DNA from: Marinococcus halophilus
GTDB taxonomy: Bacteria > Bacillota > Bacilli > Bacillales > Marinococcaceae
NCBI RefSeq assembly: GCF_002265875.1
Contig: NZ_NPFA01000010.1
Span: forward strand, 82,325-121,040
Length of the DNA stretch: 38,716 nt
Reading direction: 5' to 3'
Every line of letters begins with the position of its first letter. Position 1 is the stretch's first letter. Below the pieces are notes generated by a model that had not been told where the DNA came from, did not search any database, and saw nothing but the letters and a program-made list of their open reading frames with translations. Position numbers and translations under genes: made by a program. Below are positions 1 to 8,091 of the stretch, piece after piece.

Positions 1-134
1 GTAAATTAATTATATCATAAATATGAATAAAGAACTATAATTTTTCCTTATTGTACATTTTTTAGATACATTTCCATATTTTTTAGTATTTTTATTAGTC
101 CGTAAGTTGTATGTAGTGAATGAATAGCCATTTA

Positions 135-362
135 TTATTTTTTCATATTTTCCGATAATTTCTGCAAAAGGGTAATATCGCCCGCGAGTGACTGTCGGTT
201 TTCCTGTTGAATAGAAACGTATACTTCCTGGCGGTGTATATCAATATGCTCCGGGGCATCGATACCAAGCTTCACCTGGTCCCCTTCAATTCCGAGTACA
301 GTGATCGCGATATCATCCCCGACACGAATCGATTCTTTTTTCTTTCGTGTGAGTACTAACAT
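135..362 (-). CDS. csrA: Carbon storage regulator CsrA (flagellin translational repressor)
   Basis: 75-residue RNA-binding protein of the CsrA/RsmA family. It begins [12 protein letters not shown], and the two family RNA-contact arginines fall at R6 and R44 (motif IDIHRQEVY), so the RNA-binding surface looks intact. In Bacillus, CsrA blocks translation of flagellin (hag) mRNA until FliW titrates it; hag would be expected just beyond the left edge. The start is an ATG whose first bases overlap the fliW stop by 7 nt, so the two are translationally coupled as usual. Length is normal for the family. No terminator is visible in the 134 bases after the stop. Confidence 0.97.
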   Translation of the reverse strand: MLVLTRKKKESIRVGDDIAITVLGIEGDQVKLGIDAPEHIDIHRQEVYVSIQQENRQSLAGDITLLQKLSENMKK

Positions 363-808
363 GATCCTGTGCCTTCTTTCTGCGCCCGTTGAAACAGCAG
401 GTGCTTCGTTTCATACGGCGACTTGGCCATTGGCCACTGCTTGCCGAGTTTCTGTTCGACATTGATAATCAGCGGTGCCTGCAGGTTCGCCGTGCTTTCT
501 TCAAGCGTGTTCGCAAGCGTCAGCGTGACGTACACAAGTACCTGCTCCGGATTTTCGATGTGCAGCTGCTCCGTCACAGCGTCCGGCACTTCAAGCTCAT
601 AATCCGGGAAAAACACAAACGGATCGGCCGTAATAAACGCAATGTGCGCATGCTGGACCGACTGCATGATAAACAGGCTTCCACTGTCGTCAAACGGAAG
701 AAACACGAAGTCGCGTTCGTCTTCAAACGCCGGTATGCCCTGCGGAAAACGGGTAATATCTTTTTCTTCGATTGTGACAGCACCTAAATGCTTCGTTTCG
801 ATTTCCAC
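356..808 (-). CDS. fliW: Flagellar assembly factor FliW
   Basis: 150 residues, normal for FliW. FliW binds both flagellin and CsrA: when flagellin is exported, free FliW sequesters CsrA and hag mRNA is translated. Family features visible are the N-terminal strand region [11 protein letters not shown], the early motif [11 protein letters not shown] and the central [16 protein letters not shown] stretch. The start is a GTG at 806-808, behind an AAGGGGG ribosome binding site with about 7 nt spacing. Downstream it overlaps csrA. Upstream, 114 nt separate it from flgL; in B. subtilis yviE sits in that position and here it is absent. Confidence 0.96.
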   Translation of the reverse strand: MEIETKHLGAVTIEEKDITRFPQGIPAFEDERDFVFLPFDDSGSLFIMQSVQHAHIAFITADPFVFFPDYELEVPDAVTEQLHIENPEQVLVYVTLTLANTLEESTANLQAPLIINVEQKLGKQWPMAKSPYETKHLLFQRAQKEGTGSC

Positions 809-922
809 ACCTTGGCCCCCTTCTAATTTGAATACTCATGCGAAACAGATGATAGTCACAAATTCAAGTATACTGAATCGCACTTCATAATAAAACAGAT
901 TTTCCCACATTTTATAAATTCT

Positions 923-1822
923 TTACCTTAGAAAATCAAGCAGCGTCGTCTGCATGATCCGTCCGGCCGAGGCGAGTGCCGCCTGGTGCACGGTTTGCTG
1001 GTTCACTAAGTTCGTAATCACTTCTTCGAGATCGGCGTTTTCATTGTTGGACATAATTTTGTTGGAAATGACCTTTTGATCGGCAAGCCGGCTTTCAATC
1101 ATCTCAATCCGGTTGGAGCGCGCACCGAGCTCGGCCCGCTCATTTACAATACTGTTCATCTGCGTATCAAGCGTGCCCAGGTATTTCTGCAGATCTTGCC
1201 CGGTCGTATCAGGGTTTTCCAGGTCCGCCTGCAGCTGTTCGAGTTCATTAAACAGCTGCTCGTTAAACACTGCACCCGGGGCGGAGCTGACGCCGATTTT
1301 AATGCCCTTCATGAGCTCCATTTCCACCGCATCGCCGTGGCCGGTGAAGCTGTCCGCCTTTACGCCGTTTTCGGTCGCATTAGTGTCAATTGGCGGTTTG
1401 GTCGTGTTGGAGCCGTTAAAAATATACTTGTCGCCAACCTTCGTATTGGCCGAGCTGATCAGCTGTTCCTTCAGTTCCTTGATTTCCTTGGCAATGTTGC
1501 CGCGCTGTTCGCCTTCGTACGTGTCGTTCGACGCCTGGGTGACAAGCTCACGCACCCGCTGCATCACCTGGGTTGCTTCCCCGAGAGCGGCATCGCTGGA
1601 GTCGAGCCAGTTGTGCGCTTCGCCGACGTTCCGTTCAAACTGCTCTACCTCTCCGACCTGGGAGCGGTAGCGCATCCCGTTCATCGCAACGACCGGGTCC
1701 TGGGAGGCCCGGGTAATCTTTTTGCCGGTAGACAGCTGATCCTGCAGGTTCATCATCTGATCATAGCTCTGGCTGATGTGGCCGGTGGAGCGCTGGGTCA
1801 TCATCTGCTGGGTGACTCGCAT
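923..1822 (-). CDS. flgL: Flagellar hook-filament junction protein FlgL (HAP3)
   Basis: 299 residues, the usual size for FlgL. It forms the junction ring between FlgK and the filament outside the cell and is exported by the flagellar type III apparatus, so no Sec signal is expected or seen. The N-terminal flagellin-like segment begins MRVTQQMMTQRS and includes LSTGKKITRASQDPVVAM, the D0/D1 helix signature shared with flagellin. The C-terminal helix ends in ASAGRIMQTTLLDFLR. It follows flgK by 18 nt behind a GGAGG site. A 376-codon reading frame on the opposite strand across flgL/flgK is a shadow of the skewed third codon position. Confidence 0.97.
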   Translation of the reverse strand: MRVTQQMMTQRSTGHISQSYDQMMNLQDQLSTGKKITRASQDPVVAMNGMRYRSQVGEVEQFERNVGEAHNWLDSSDAALGEATQVMQRVRELVTQASNDTYEGEQRGNIAKEIKELKEQLISSANTKVGDKYIFNGSNTTKPPIDTNATENGVKADSFTGHGDAVEMELMKGIKIGVSSAPGAVFNEQLFNELEQLQADLENPDTTGQDLQKYLGTLDTQMNSIVNERAELGARSNRIEMIESRLADQKVISNKIMSNNENADLEEVITNLVNQQTVHQAALASAGRIMQTTLLDFLR

Positions 1823-1840
1823 ATCATTTTCCTCCTTTTT

Positions 1841-3442
1841 TTAACGGCCGACCAGACCCATGTTATTGATGATGCGGTCGAGCATTTCGTCAAACGTCGT
1901 TACGCTCCGGGACGCCGCGTTGTAGGCGTGCTGAAACTGAATCATGTTGGCCATTTCCTCATCCATGCTTACCCCGCTCACCGACATGCGGCGCTCGTCG
2001 GCGCTGGAGGTCAGGGACTGGGTAATATTTGTTTTCTGGTTTGCTTCGCTTGCATCGACCGCCATCTGGCCGATCACGCCCTGGTAGAACCGCTGCACGC
2101 TCGTCGAGTTTTCGGTTCCTTCCCCGAAGTTCAGGCTGGCATCCTTCACGTTAGCGAGGTTCAGCGCGTTGGAGCCGTTGCCGGCATAGCCGGTGCCGTT
2201 TTCTGATGCTGAAGCTGCGGCAATATTGTTTAAATCGGCTTTGATGTCCCCGCTTACGCGCAGCGCACTAGCAGCACCCTTGGAGGCAAGTACCGCCGGG
2301 TCAAAGCTGAAAAAGTCAATGCCGGCACCCTTTGTGCCCGCTTCGACATCGTTCATCGTCCACCCCTCCCGGTGGGTTGCATTGAGCGCGTTCGCAAAGG
2401 TCGTCACCATCGTGTCGATGTTACCTAGCATATCCGGGTACAGGCCTTCGACTTCTCCGGAAGCTTCGTTCATGTAGCCGTAGGCCTCATGCAGTCCCTG
2501 CATGCTGCCGCTCGACTCCATAAATACGTTGGCGCTGGCAGAAGGATTGGGGACGTTTGTGCCCGCTTTACCGTTCGCCCATTCAAAGCTCGCCGTTTCC
2601 ACGTGCCCGTTTCGGCCGGCGGATTTTTCCACGCTCACTTCCTGGTACGCAAGGGCGTTGCCATCCACCAGCTTCTGAAGCCGCTCGCCGGTATTGCTCG
2701 TCATGAAAATATCGACCGTGCCTTCAGCGTTACTGTTCGCCTTTCCACCGCTCGGATTGCGCTTTACTTCCACCGTCGCCATAGACGACAGCTCGTCAAT
2801 CAGCCGGTCGCGTTCATCGTACAGGTCGTTTGGCACCTTGCCGTGCGGCTCGACGCCCGCGATCTGTTCGTTTAAGCTGTTAATCTGGCTGAGCAGCGAG
2901 TTGAACTGGACGGTTTCGTTATCAATCTGGGCATCAAGGTCGGTTTTATTCGCCTGCAGAGAATTGGATATGTAGGAAAAGGTGTCAACCATTGCTTCCC
3001 CGCGCTGACGCACGACCGAACGCGCCCCGGAGTCTTCCGGATTCGCCGCCAGGTCCTGCAGCGATTTCCAGAATTCATCCATCGCATTGGCGACGCCCTC
3101 TTCGGTCGGCTCGTTCATCAGGTCCTCCATGCGGGAGAGGTTTTCACTTTTCGTTTCCCAGTAGCCGAGCTTGGCGTTTTCACTCCGGTACTGCACGTCG
3201 AGGTACTGGTCGCGGATACGAGCGACTGTGTTGGAGTCCACCCCGGTGCCCATCTGGCCTGGCGTGCTTGGCTGGTTCATGCCGGCTTTCGAAAAAGCAT
3301 CACTCTGCTGCAGGTCGACCCGCTGCCGTGTGAACCCCGGCGTATTGGCATTGGCAATGTTATGTCCTGTCGTCTGCAGCGCGTGCTGCTGGGCAGTGAG
3401 CGCCCGTTTCGCTGTTTCAAGCCCCATGAATGTCGAAGTCAT
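1841..3442 (-). CDS. flgK: Flagellar hook-associated protein FlgK (HAP1)
   Basis: 533 residues, within the usual range. FlgK caps the hook and forms the first junction ring. The N-terminus carries the conserved rod/hook motif, with TTGHNIANANTPGFTRQRV at about residues 25-43. The C-terminus holds the matching flagellar basal-body-rod C domain (SGVSMDEEMANMIQFQHAYNA, then the terminal DEMLDRIINNMG). The middle, about residues 180-440, is variable and rich in Asn, Gly and Glu, as expected for surface-exposed parts. The start ATG follows GAGGAGG. It sits between flgN (its export chaperone) and flgL, the standard order. Confidence 0.97.
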   Translation of the reverse strand: MTSTFMGLETAKRALTAQQHALQTTGHNIANANTPGFTRQRVDLQQSDAFSKAGMNQPSTPGQMGTGVDSNTVARIRDQYLDVQYRSENAKLGYWETKSENLSRMEDLMNEPTEEGVANAMDEFWKSLQDLAANPEDSGARSVVRQRGEAMVDTFSYISNSLQANKTDLDAQIDNETVQFNSLLSQINSLNEQIAGVEPHGKVPNDLYDERDRLIDELSSMATVEVKRNPSGGKANSNAEGTVDIFMTSNTGERLQKLVDGNALAYQEVSVEKSAGRNGHVETASFEWANGKAGTNVPNPSASANVFMESSGSMQGLHEAYGYMNEASGEVEGLYPDMLGNIDTMVTTFANALNATHREGWTMNDVEAGTKGAGIDFFSFDPAVLASKGAASALRVSGDIKADLNNIAAASASENGTGYAGNGSNALNLANVKDASLNFGEGTENSTSVQRFYQGVIGQMAVDASEANQKTNITQSLTSSADERRMSVSGVSMDEEMANMIQFQHAYNAASRSVTTFDEMLDRIINNMGLVGR

Positions 3443-3475
3443 GCATTTTCCTCCTCGTTTCTGTGTACCTCCTGC

Positions 3476-3961
3476 TTAAGCCCGTGAATCAAAGACCGAG
3501 TATTCCCTCTTCGCCCGCTGCGGCATCTGCCCCTGACGGCCGTACTGTGCCGACTCCTGCGGCTGCATGGCACTGAGCATCACCTGCGTGTATTTCATCG
3601 CGTCCTCAAGCATCGCCCGGTTCAGCTCCTCCTGGTGCTGTAGAGCAGTCATCACCTGAATCAGCTCGTACTGCCCCTCCTCGAGCTGCACTCGCTCTGC
3701 TTCGGAGGCAAGCGGCTTTAACGCATCGATGGATACAGTGTCCTCCGCGCTGGCCCCTGCAAGTGCTGCAGCCTGCTGGTGGCGTTCCCGCTCGATCCGT
3801 GTAATACGCTGCACCTGCCGGCGTTCGTCGCGGACGTTCTGCTGCAGGGCTTCTGCACTGTTATTTTTCAGCATCTGCGTTTTCTGTTCGGATATGCCAA
3901 GCAGCACCCGGTGCTCTTCGATCAGTGCGCCAAGCTGTTCTACCACTATCTGTACGCTCAT
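3476..3961 (-). CDS. flgN: Flagellar export chaperone FlgN
   Basis: 161 residues, rich in Glu, Gln and Arg and predicted almost wholly helical, as for FlgN-type chaperones (B. subtilis YvyG). FlgN binds the C-termini of FlgK and FlgL and hands them to the export gate. Sequence conservation in this family is low; the call rests on the N-terminal pattern (VEQLGALIEEHRVLLGISEQKT), the size and the position between flgM and flgK. The ATG follows AAAGGAG. The C-terminal 30 residues are polar and probably disordered. Confidence 0.9.
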   Translation of the reverse strand: MSVQIVVEQLGALIEEHRVLLGISEQKTQMLKNNSAEALQQNVRDERRQVQRITRIERERHQQAAALAGASAEDTVSIDALKPLASEAERVQLEEGQYELIQVMTALQHQEELNRAMLEDAMKYTQVMLSAMQPQESAQYGRQGQMPQRAKREYSVFDSRA

Positions 3962-3988
3962 GCGGTCGCTCCTTTATGTATATGTATC

Positions 3989-4011
3989 AACAGGCCGGAA
4001 GACGGCCTGTT
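3989..4011 (-). other. Hairpin at the flgM stop codon
   Basis: AACAGGCCG and CGGCCTGTT form a perfect 9-bp stem with a 5-nt loop. The flgM stop codon (4010-4012) lies in one arm and flgN starts 28 nt further on. There is no T-run on the minus strand after the stem, so this is not a standard terminator. It could be an mRNA processing or stability element that lowers flgN-flgK-flgL relative to flgM, or it could uncouple their translation. Confidence 0.5.
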
Positions 4012-4276
4012 ACTGATTGTTCCAGTAGTTCTGCATTTTCTTTGCGGTCTCTTCCGGCCGCACTTCGTACGTGCCGTTTTCAATCTGGGCTTTCAGCTGG
4101 TCGACTTTCTCCCTGCGGGCCGGGTCGATAGATTCCGACTGCTGCAGCTGTTTGGCTGCGGCTGAAATTTCGACGGAGTCTTTTTTCCCTGTCTGCTCAC
4201 CCTGCGGCGGCTTCTGCTGCTGGGTGTTCTGATTACGGTATATGGCATTAGCGGAATGCGCGGAATGAATTTTCAT
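4010..4276 (-). CDS. flgM: Anti-sigma-D factor FlgM
   Basis: 88 residues, the family size. FlgM binds SigD until the hook-basal body is complete. The N-terminal half is polar and Gln-rich, typical of the disordered part. The C-terminal half carries the SigD-binding helices with the family pattern DSVEISAAAKQLQQ and ARREKVDQLKAQIENGTYEV. A SigD-like promoter lies 54 nt upstream (4330-4355), giving the expected feedback circuit. It is the second gene after yvyF, in the order seen in B. subtilis. Confidence 0.95.
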   Translation of the reverse strand: MKIHSAHSANAIYRNQNTQQQKPPQGEQTGKKDSVEISAAAKQLQQSESIDPARREKVDQLKAQIENGTYEVRPEETAKKMQNYWNNQ

Positions 4277-4329
4277 CTGTTAAGTCCCTCCCATCCGGAC
4301 GTTCTGCTCCGGCTGATTTGTTACTCTTT

Positions 4330-4355
4330 ATATCGGCCAGGGCAGCGTCGCTTTC
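4330..4355 (-). promoter_or_regulatory. Probable SigD promoter of flgM
   Basis: On the minus strand GCCGATAT (consensus GCCGATAA, 7 of 8) is preceded by GAAA at 14 nt (consensus TAAA, 3 of 4). flgM is known to have its own SigD promoter in B. subtilis. The -35 element is weaker than in the promoter before yvyF. Confidence 0.6.
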
Positions 4356-4409
4356 CTTGGTACTTAAGACTTAAATTTTAACATACATACATGCTTTTTG
4401 ACTCATTCC

Positions 4410-4814
4410 TTATTCCCGCGCCCGGTACGTCGCCCGCGTATCTTTAATTTGTCTGGCTTCCCACTGCTTCTGCTTCGCTTCCTCCTCGAGCCCCGAAGAA
4501 ATACGGCCGGAACAAGCGCGGCACAGCCGGAGCTCGCGAATCGGCTCCCCGCAGCCTTCGCACGGGTAGCTGAAGTTCGGCAGATGCGCAAGGTTCAGGC
4601 GCCCTTCGCGTATATAGCGGAAAATGTCCTCCTCGCTGACCCCGGTAGCTTCCGTGACCTCCAGAATGGTCGACTGGCGGTGTTTGCTTTTCCTCACGTG
4701 CGTATAAACCTTCTGAAACCGCTCCTCTTCCACCCGGTGGCATTCCGGACAGACGGCCCGGAGCGCATGCACAAACAAATTGCCGCATGACGGACAGTTT
4801 TTTAATTCGCCCAT
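4410..4814 (-). CDS. yvyF: YvyF-type flagellar operon zinc-ribbon protein
   Basis: 134 residues from the chosen start. It has an N-terminal zinc ribbon (CPSCGNLF ... CPEC), a middle segment like a MerR/helix-turn-helix (ILEVTEATGVSEEDIFRYIREGRL) and a second zinc ribbon (CEGCGEPI ... CRACSGR). This is the pattern of the flagellar operon family represented by B. subtilis YvyF, whose role in motility is not well defined. An in-frame ATG lies 22 codons upstream, but the ATG at 4814 has the better site (AAAGGAG, 8 nt spacing). The longer form would also start upstream of the SigD -10 element at 4849. The name is family-based; regulation of flagellar genes is a guess. Confidence 0.9.
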   Translation of the reverse strand: MGELKNCPSCGNLFVHALRAVCPECHRVEEERFQKVYTHVRKSKHRQSTILEVTEATGVSEEDIFRYIREGRLNLAHLPNFSYPCEGCGEPIRELRLCRACSGRISSGLEEEAKQKQWEARQIKDTRATYRARE

Positions 4815-4848
4815 AGTTCGTTTCTCCTTTGATTCAGTGTTGCTTTTT

Positions 4849-4875
4849 ATATCGGCACAGCCTGTCCGGAGTTTA
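4849..4875 (-). promoter_or_regulatory. SigD promoter of yvyF-flgM-flgN-flgK-flgL-fliW-csrA
   Basis: On the minus strand TAAA, 15 nt, GCCGATAT: all four -35 bases and seven of eight -10 bases of the Bacillus SigD consensus, with ideal spacing. The -35 TAAA overlaps the comFC stop codon at 4873-4875. Late flagellar expression can therefore be uncoupled from the competence genes upstream. Confidence 0.82.
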
Positions 4876-5589
4876 AGCACGAATCAATGTAAGCGAAGCC
4901 GCGGACGCAGCACCCGCTGCCTCAAGCACTCCTGCTGCTTCGCGAACCGTCGCCCCGGTCGTATAAATGTCGTCAATAATCAGAACGTTTCGCCCGGAAA
5001 CGATTTCCGGAAGGGAAACAGTAAAGCCGCGCACGGATTGCAGGCGTTCCCGTTTCGTCTGCTTGCTTTGCTTGCCGGCAGCCTCTGTAGCACGTTCGAG
5101 GGCGGAAACGTACGGAATGTTAAGGCCGGCGGCGAGCACTTCCGCCTGGTTAAACCGTCGCTCTAACGTCCGTTCCGGCGTCAGCGGAATAGGTACCGGC
5201 ACGAAGCCGTGAAAGTGCTTCCGGTAGGCATGGCGGAGATCGTGATAAAACGCCGCCGCCATCACCGCATCGCCGCGGAATTTCCAGCGGGTCGTCCACG
5301 CCTGCATCCAACTATCGTAGTGAAACAGCGAGACATTTTTCACCCAGCGGCCGGCGCTGTTCTGCCGGCGCCACCGCAGACAGTCGGGGCACACTTCTGG
5401 GTGCCCTGGTGCCCAGCATTCCGGGCACGCCGCTCCGGTAATAGCAGGGAGCTGCTCTGTACAATTGTCGCACAGCAGGCTCTTCTTCCACGTAAACAGA
5501 TTATTGTATGTCCACGACGTCTGCAGCTGCTCCCGGCAGGAAAGACAGCGGCCGCGCGCAAACGACAACAGAGCTCCGTCAGTGGTCAT
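4873..5589 (-). CDS. comFC: Competence protein ComFC (phosphoribosyltransferase-like)
   Basis: 238 residues, matching ComFC/GntX proteins. The N-terminal part carries paired cysteine motifs (CLSC, CDNC, CPEC, CPDC; about residues 18-70) that should bind zinc. The C-terminal PRTase fold includes ERRFNQAEVLAAGL and the diagnostic PRPP loop VLIIDDIYTTGAT near residues 202-214. ComFC works with ComFA in uptake of transforming DNA; its enzymatic activity is not established. It overlaps the end of comFA by 11 nt. In B. subtilis comFB lies between the two; here it is missing. No separate promoter is visible. Confidence 0.95.
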   Translation of the reverse strand: MTTDGALLSFARGRCLSCREQLQTSWTYNNLFTWKKSLLCDNCTEQLPAITGAACPECWAPGHPEVCPDCLRWRRQNSAGRWVKNVSLFHYDSWMQAWTTRWKFRGDAVMAAAFYHDLRHAYRKHFHGFVPVPIPLTPERTLERRFNQAEVLAAGLNIPYVSALERATEAAGKQSKQTKRERLQSVRGFTVSLPEIVSGRNVLIIDDIYTTGATVREAAGVLEAAGAASAASLTLIRA

Positions 5590-7036
5590 AGGGCGCCTCC
5601 TCCCGGTTCATCGTTTCGATATGGCGGATCGTCTGCTGCATCGCCTTGGTGCGCCCGTAGTGAAAGAAAATCACATCACCCTCCGGCCGCTCCGGGTTCC
5701 GCCCGGCTCTTCCGGCAATCTGTACGAGGGCGCTTTCGGTAAAGACAGCGTCATCCGCGCCAAGCACCGCAACATCCGCTTTCGGAATTGTGACGCCTCG
5801 CTCCAATATAGTAGTGGTCACGAGTATATCAAGGCTTCCGTTCCGGAATGCAGTAATCTTTTCCTCCCGCTCTTCGTCCCCGGCGTGCACGCCCTCACAG
5901 CGAAACCCTTCTGACCGGAGCGCTTCCACCGCCGGTTGAATGACCGCGACGGATGGAATGAACACAAACAGCGGATGGACCGCATTCCGCGACCGGCACC
6001 AGTGGAGCAGGGCGTTCGGCAGGCGCCTGCGGGAGAGCTGCAGGCTCCAGTTTCCGGCCCACCGGCACTTTGGCACTGGGAGCGGGTGGCCGTGAAACCG
6101 GCGCGGCACCCGCACATATGCAAGTGCCCCGCTTTTCATCCGGCGCTGTTCGTCTTGTCCGGGAGTAGCACTTAAATATACAACCGCGGCCTCCGGACGG
6201 CACGCTTCGCGCACGGCCTGCTGGAGGCCCGGGTCAAACACGTACGGAAACGCGTCCACCTCGTCAATCACCGCCACATCAAAAGCACTCTTAAACCGCC
6301 GTGCCTGATGTGCCGTTGCGAGCACCAGGCTCGCTCCCGGCAGCGCTTCGGGACTGCCGGCATACCAGGCCGCTGCAGGCACCCCGGGAAATACGCCGGC
6401 AAGACGCGGGTACAGCTCTCTTACTACATCTGTCCGCGGGGTAGCCCACAGCACACGTTCCCCGCGTGCGATCGCCTCAGCCACGGCCTGAAACATCATC
6501 TCGGTTTTACCCGCGCCGCACACGGCCCAGATGTATATCTCACGCTTTTGTCTGCCGGCTTCAGCGGCGGCGCTGGAGGCACGTGCCTGCCCGGGAGAGA
6601 GCCGGCCAGCCCATGCCAGCGGCTCGGCAGCTGCACGGAAAGCTTCCGGTCCGGTCCAGTAATAGAGCGGCGTGCAGGCTGACCCCCGGCCCATTTCCAG
6701 ACACTCCCGGCAGTAGAAGCACCGCTCGCTTCCGCATGCGCATGTGTGGGCGCCGAACAAGCCGGGGTCCTGGTTGCTGCATCGCTGGCATCGCCAAAAA
6801 GAGTCCTGCTGCGTAATGGCAGGCACCTTTTGCAGCATTCCTGCCCGCACGTAGGTATCGATTATTTTTTGCTCATATGGCAGTTCCTGGGCGAGAAGCG
6901 CCCGGCCGCTGCAGTGGGCCTGCATTTGTTCGTAATCTGGCAAGGGGATATCGGGAAATTCAGAAACAGAGGAGAGGGAGTGAAAAGGAGATGCCGGTCG
7001 TTTGCTGCCGGTAAACAAAGAAGATAGTTTATTCAT
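5579..7036 (-). CDS. comFA: Competence helicase ComFA
   Basis: 485 residues; ComFA is an ATP-dependent DNA translocase that helps pull single-stranded transforming DNA through the ComEC channel. An N-terminal zinc finger is visible at about residues 80-125 (CQRC, CACGSERC, CREC, then C). Helicase motifs follow in order: Walker A WAVCGAGKTE, the DEAD-like box VIDEVDAF, motif III YLSATPG, and motifs V/VI TTTILERGVTIPKADV and QIAGRAGRNPERPEG. The start ATG lies behind AAAGGA with a rather long spacer. It is separated from the upstream degV gene by a terminator (7067-7094), so comFA probably has its own promoter. Confidence 0.96.
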   Translation of the reverse strand: MNKLSSLFTGSKRPASPFHSLSSVSEFPDIPLPDYEQMQAHCSGRALLAQELPYEQKIIDTYVRAGMLQKVPAITQQDSFWRCQRCSNQDPGLFGAHTCACGSERCFYCRECLEMGRGSACTPLYYWTGPEAFRAAAEPLAWAGRLSPGQARASSAAAEAGRQKREIYIWAVCGAGKTEMMFQAVAEAIARGERVLWATPRTDVVRELYPRLAGVFPGVPAAAWYAGSPEALPGASLVLATAHQARRFKSAFDVAVIDEVDAFPYVFDPGLQQAVREACRPEAAVVYLSATPGQDEQRRMKSGALAYVRVPRRFHGHPLPVPKCRWAGNWSLQLSRRRLPNALLHWCRSRNAVHPLFVFIPSVAVIQPAVEALRSEGFRCEGVHAGDEEREEKITAFRNGSLDILVTTTILERGVTIPKADVAVLGADDAVFTESALVQIAGRAGRNPERPEGDVIFFHYGRTKAMQQTIRHIETMNREEAPYDH

Positions 7037-7066
7037 GGGAGGGTGGTTCCTTTCGTCGGAGGGTGT

Positions 7067-7094
7067 AAAAAGAGGAGACGGCCAGACGGCCGCC
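7067..7094 (-). terminator. Terminator of the degV gene
   Basis: On the minus strand GGCGGCC-GTCT-GGCCGTC forms a 7-bp stem (one G-U pair) followed by TCCTCTTTTT, 4 nt after the degV stop. Confidence 0.65.
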
Positions 7095-7098
7095 GGAA

Positions 7099-7956
7099 TT
7101 ACTTGGAGAGGATTTCGGGACGGTACCAGGTAAGCCCGATGGCGTTTTCGCCGAGGTGGGTGCCGATCACCGGTCCGAAATGGTCGAGAGAGACCCGGGA
7201 CTCCGGCGAGGCTTCCTGCAGCTGGCGGCGGAATGCTTCCCCGGCCTCTTCAGCATTAGCATGAAGGACGCTTGCTTGGAGTGGTCCTTTGGCAGCCTCC
7301 TCCAAAAAAATCGACTGAATGCGGGCGAGTGCTTTTTTAGAGGTGCGCACTTTTTCATATGGCACAATCTGCTTATCAGTAAATTCGAGCACCGGCTTAA
7401 TACGCAGCATGCTGCCGACGAGTGCCTGCGCCCCGCTCAGGCGTCCGCCCCGCTGCAGATGGCGCAGGTCTTCAACGATAAAGTACGCCCGCATCGTTTC
7501 TTTGATTTTATCGAGCTCGGCGATAATGGCCGCTATATCATGTCCTTCCGAGGCCATCCGGGCAGCGGTTAATACAAAATAGCCCTGCGCCCGGCAGCTG
7601 ATTTCCGAATCATAGCAGTGCACGCGGACCGTATCCTTAATGTCATCAGCGACGGCGACAGCTGTCTGGTGCGTCCCGCTGATGCCGCTGCTTAAATGAA
7701 TCGAAATAATTTCATCGGCCTCCCGGGCAATTTCCTGGTACAGGTCCTCCATCTTTCCCGGCGACGGCTGCGACGTGGTCGGCAGCGTTTCTGAATGTCT
7801 CATCGTCTGAAAATACGTGGCAACGTCCCAGTCAGTCTCCGGCATCGTTTCTTCATTCACCACCACATTGAGCGGAATTTCATGAATGTTCCACTGCTTG
7901 AGCTCTTCCCGGTCCAAGTATGATGTGCTGTCGGTAACTACGGCGATATTTGGCAA
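7099..7956 (-). CDS. DegV family fatty-acid-binding protein
   Basis: 285 residues, full length for the DegV/FakB family. The N-terminal signature VVTDSTSYLDREE and the downstream lipid-contact motifs (TSQPSPG near residues 61-67, SIHLSSGISGTHQTA near 92-107) are intact. FakB-type members bind a fatty acid and present it to the kinase FakA for entry into phospholipid; the partner is not in this window. The start is TTG at 7954-7956, behind GGAGAGGG. It lies between degU and comFA, where B. subtilis has yviA. Despite the name it has no known link to DegSU. Confidence 0.93.
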   Translation of the reverse strand: MPNIAVVTDSTSYLDREELKQWNIHEIPLNVVVNEETMPETDWDVATYFQTMRHSETLPTTSQPSPGKMEDLYQEIAREADEIISIHLSSGISGTHQTAVAVADDIKDTVRVHCYDSEISCRAQGYFVLTAARMASEGHDIAAIIAELDKIKETMRAYFIVEDLRHLQRGGRLSGAQALVGSMLRIKPVLEFTDKQIVPYEKVRTSKKALARIQSIFLEEAAKGPLQASVLHANAEEAGEAFRRQLQEASPESRVSLDHFGPVIGTHLGENAIGLTWYRPEILSK

Positions 7957-8052
7957 GCAGGCCCTCTCCTTTCGTGCTTTCTATAAATACGGGTTGTGTA
8001 TGAGTTCGATTTCATTTTACGGACTTCCCGACGGAAGTCAATGCCAAAGCGC

Positions 8053-8082
8053 AAAAAAGCTGCCGATATGACACCGGCAGCT
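8053..8082 (-). terminator. Terminator of degS-degU
   Basis: On the minus strand AGCTGCCG and CGGCAGCT form an 8-bp stem followed by TTTTTT. It begins 10 nt after the degU stop. Confidence 0.88.
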
Positions 8083-8091
8083 CTTGCTCGT

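Noticed and set aside
1076-2206. Long plus-strand reading frame of 376 codons opposite flgL and flgK
   Set aside because: It mirrors two well-conserved flagellar genes, has no ribosome binding site or recognisable domain, and is explained by GC-skewed third codon positions.
5209-5742. Plus-strand frames opposite comFC and comFA, some over 170 codons
   Set aside because: Antisense shadows of clear genes with no coding signals of their own.
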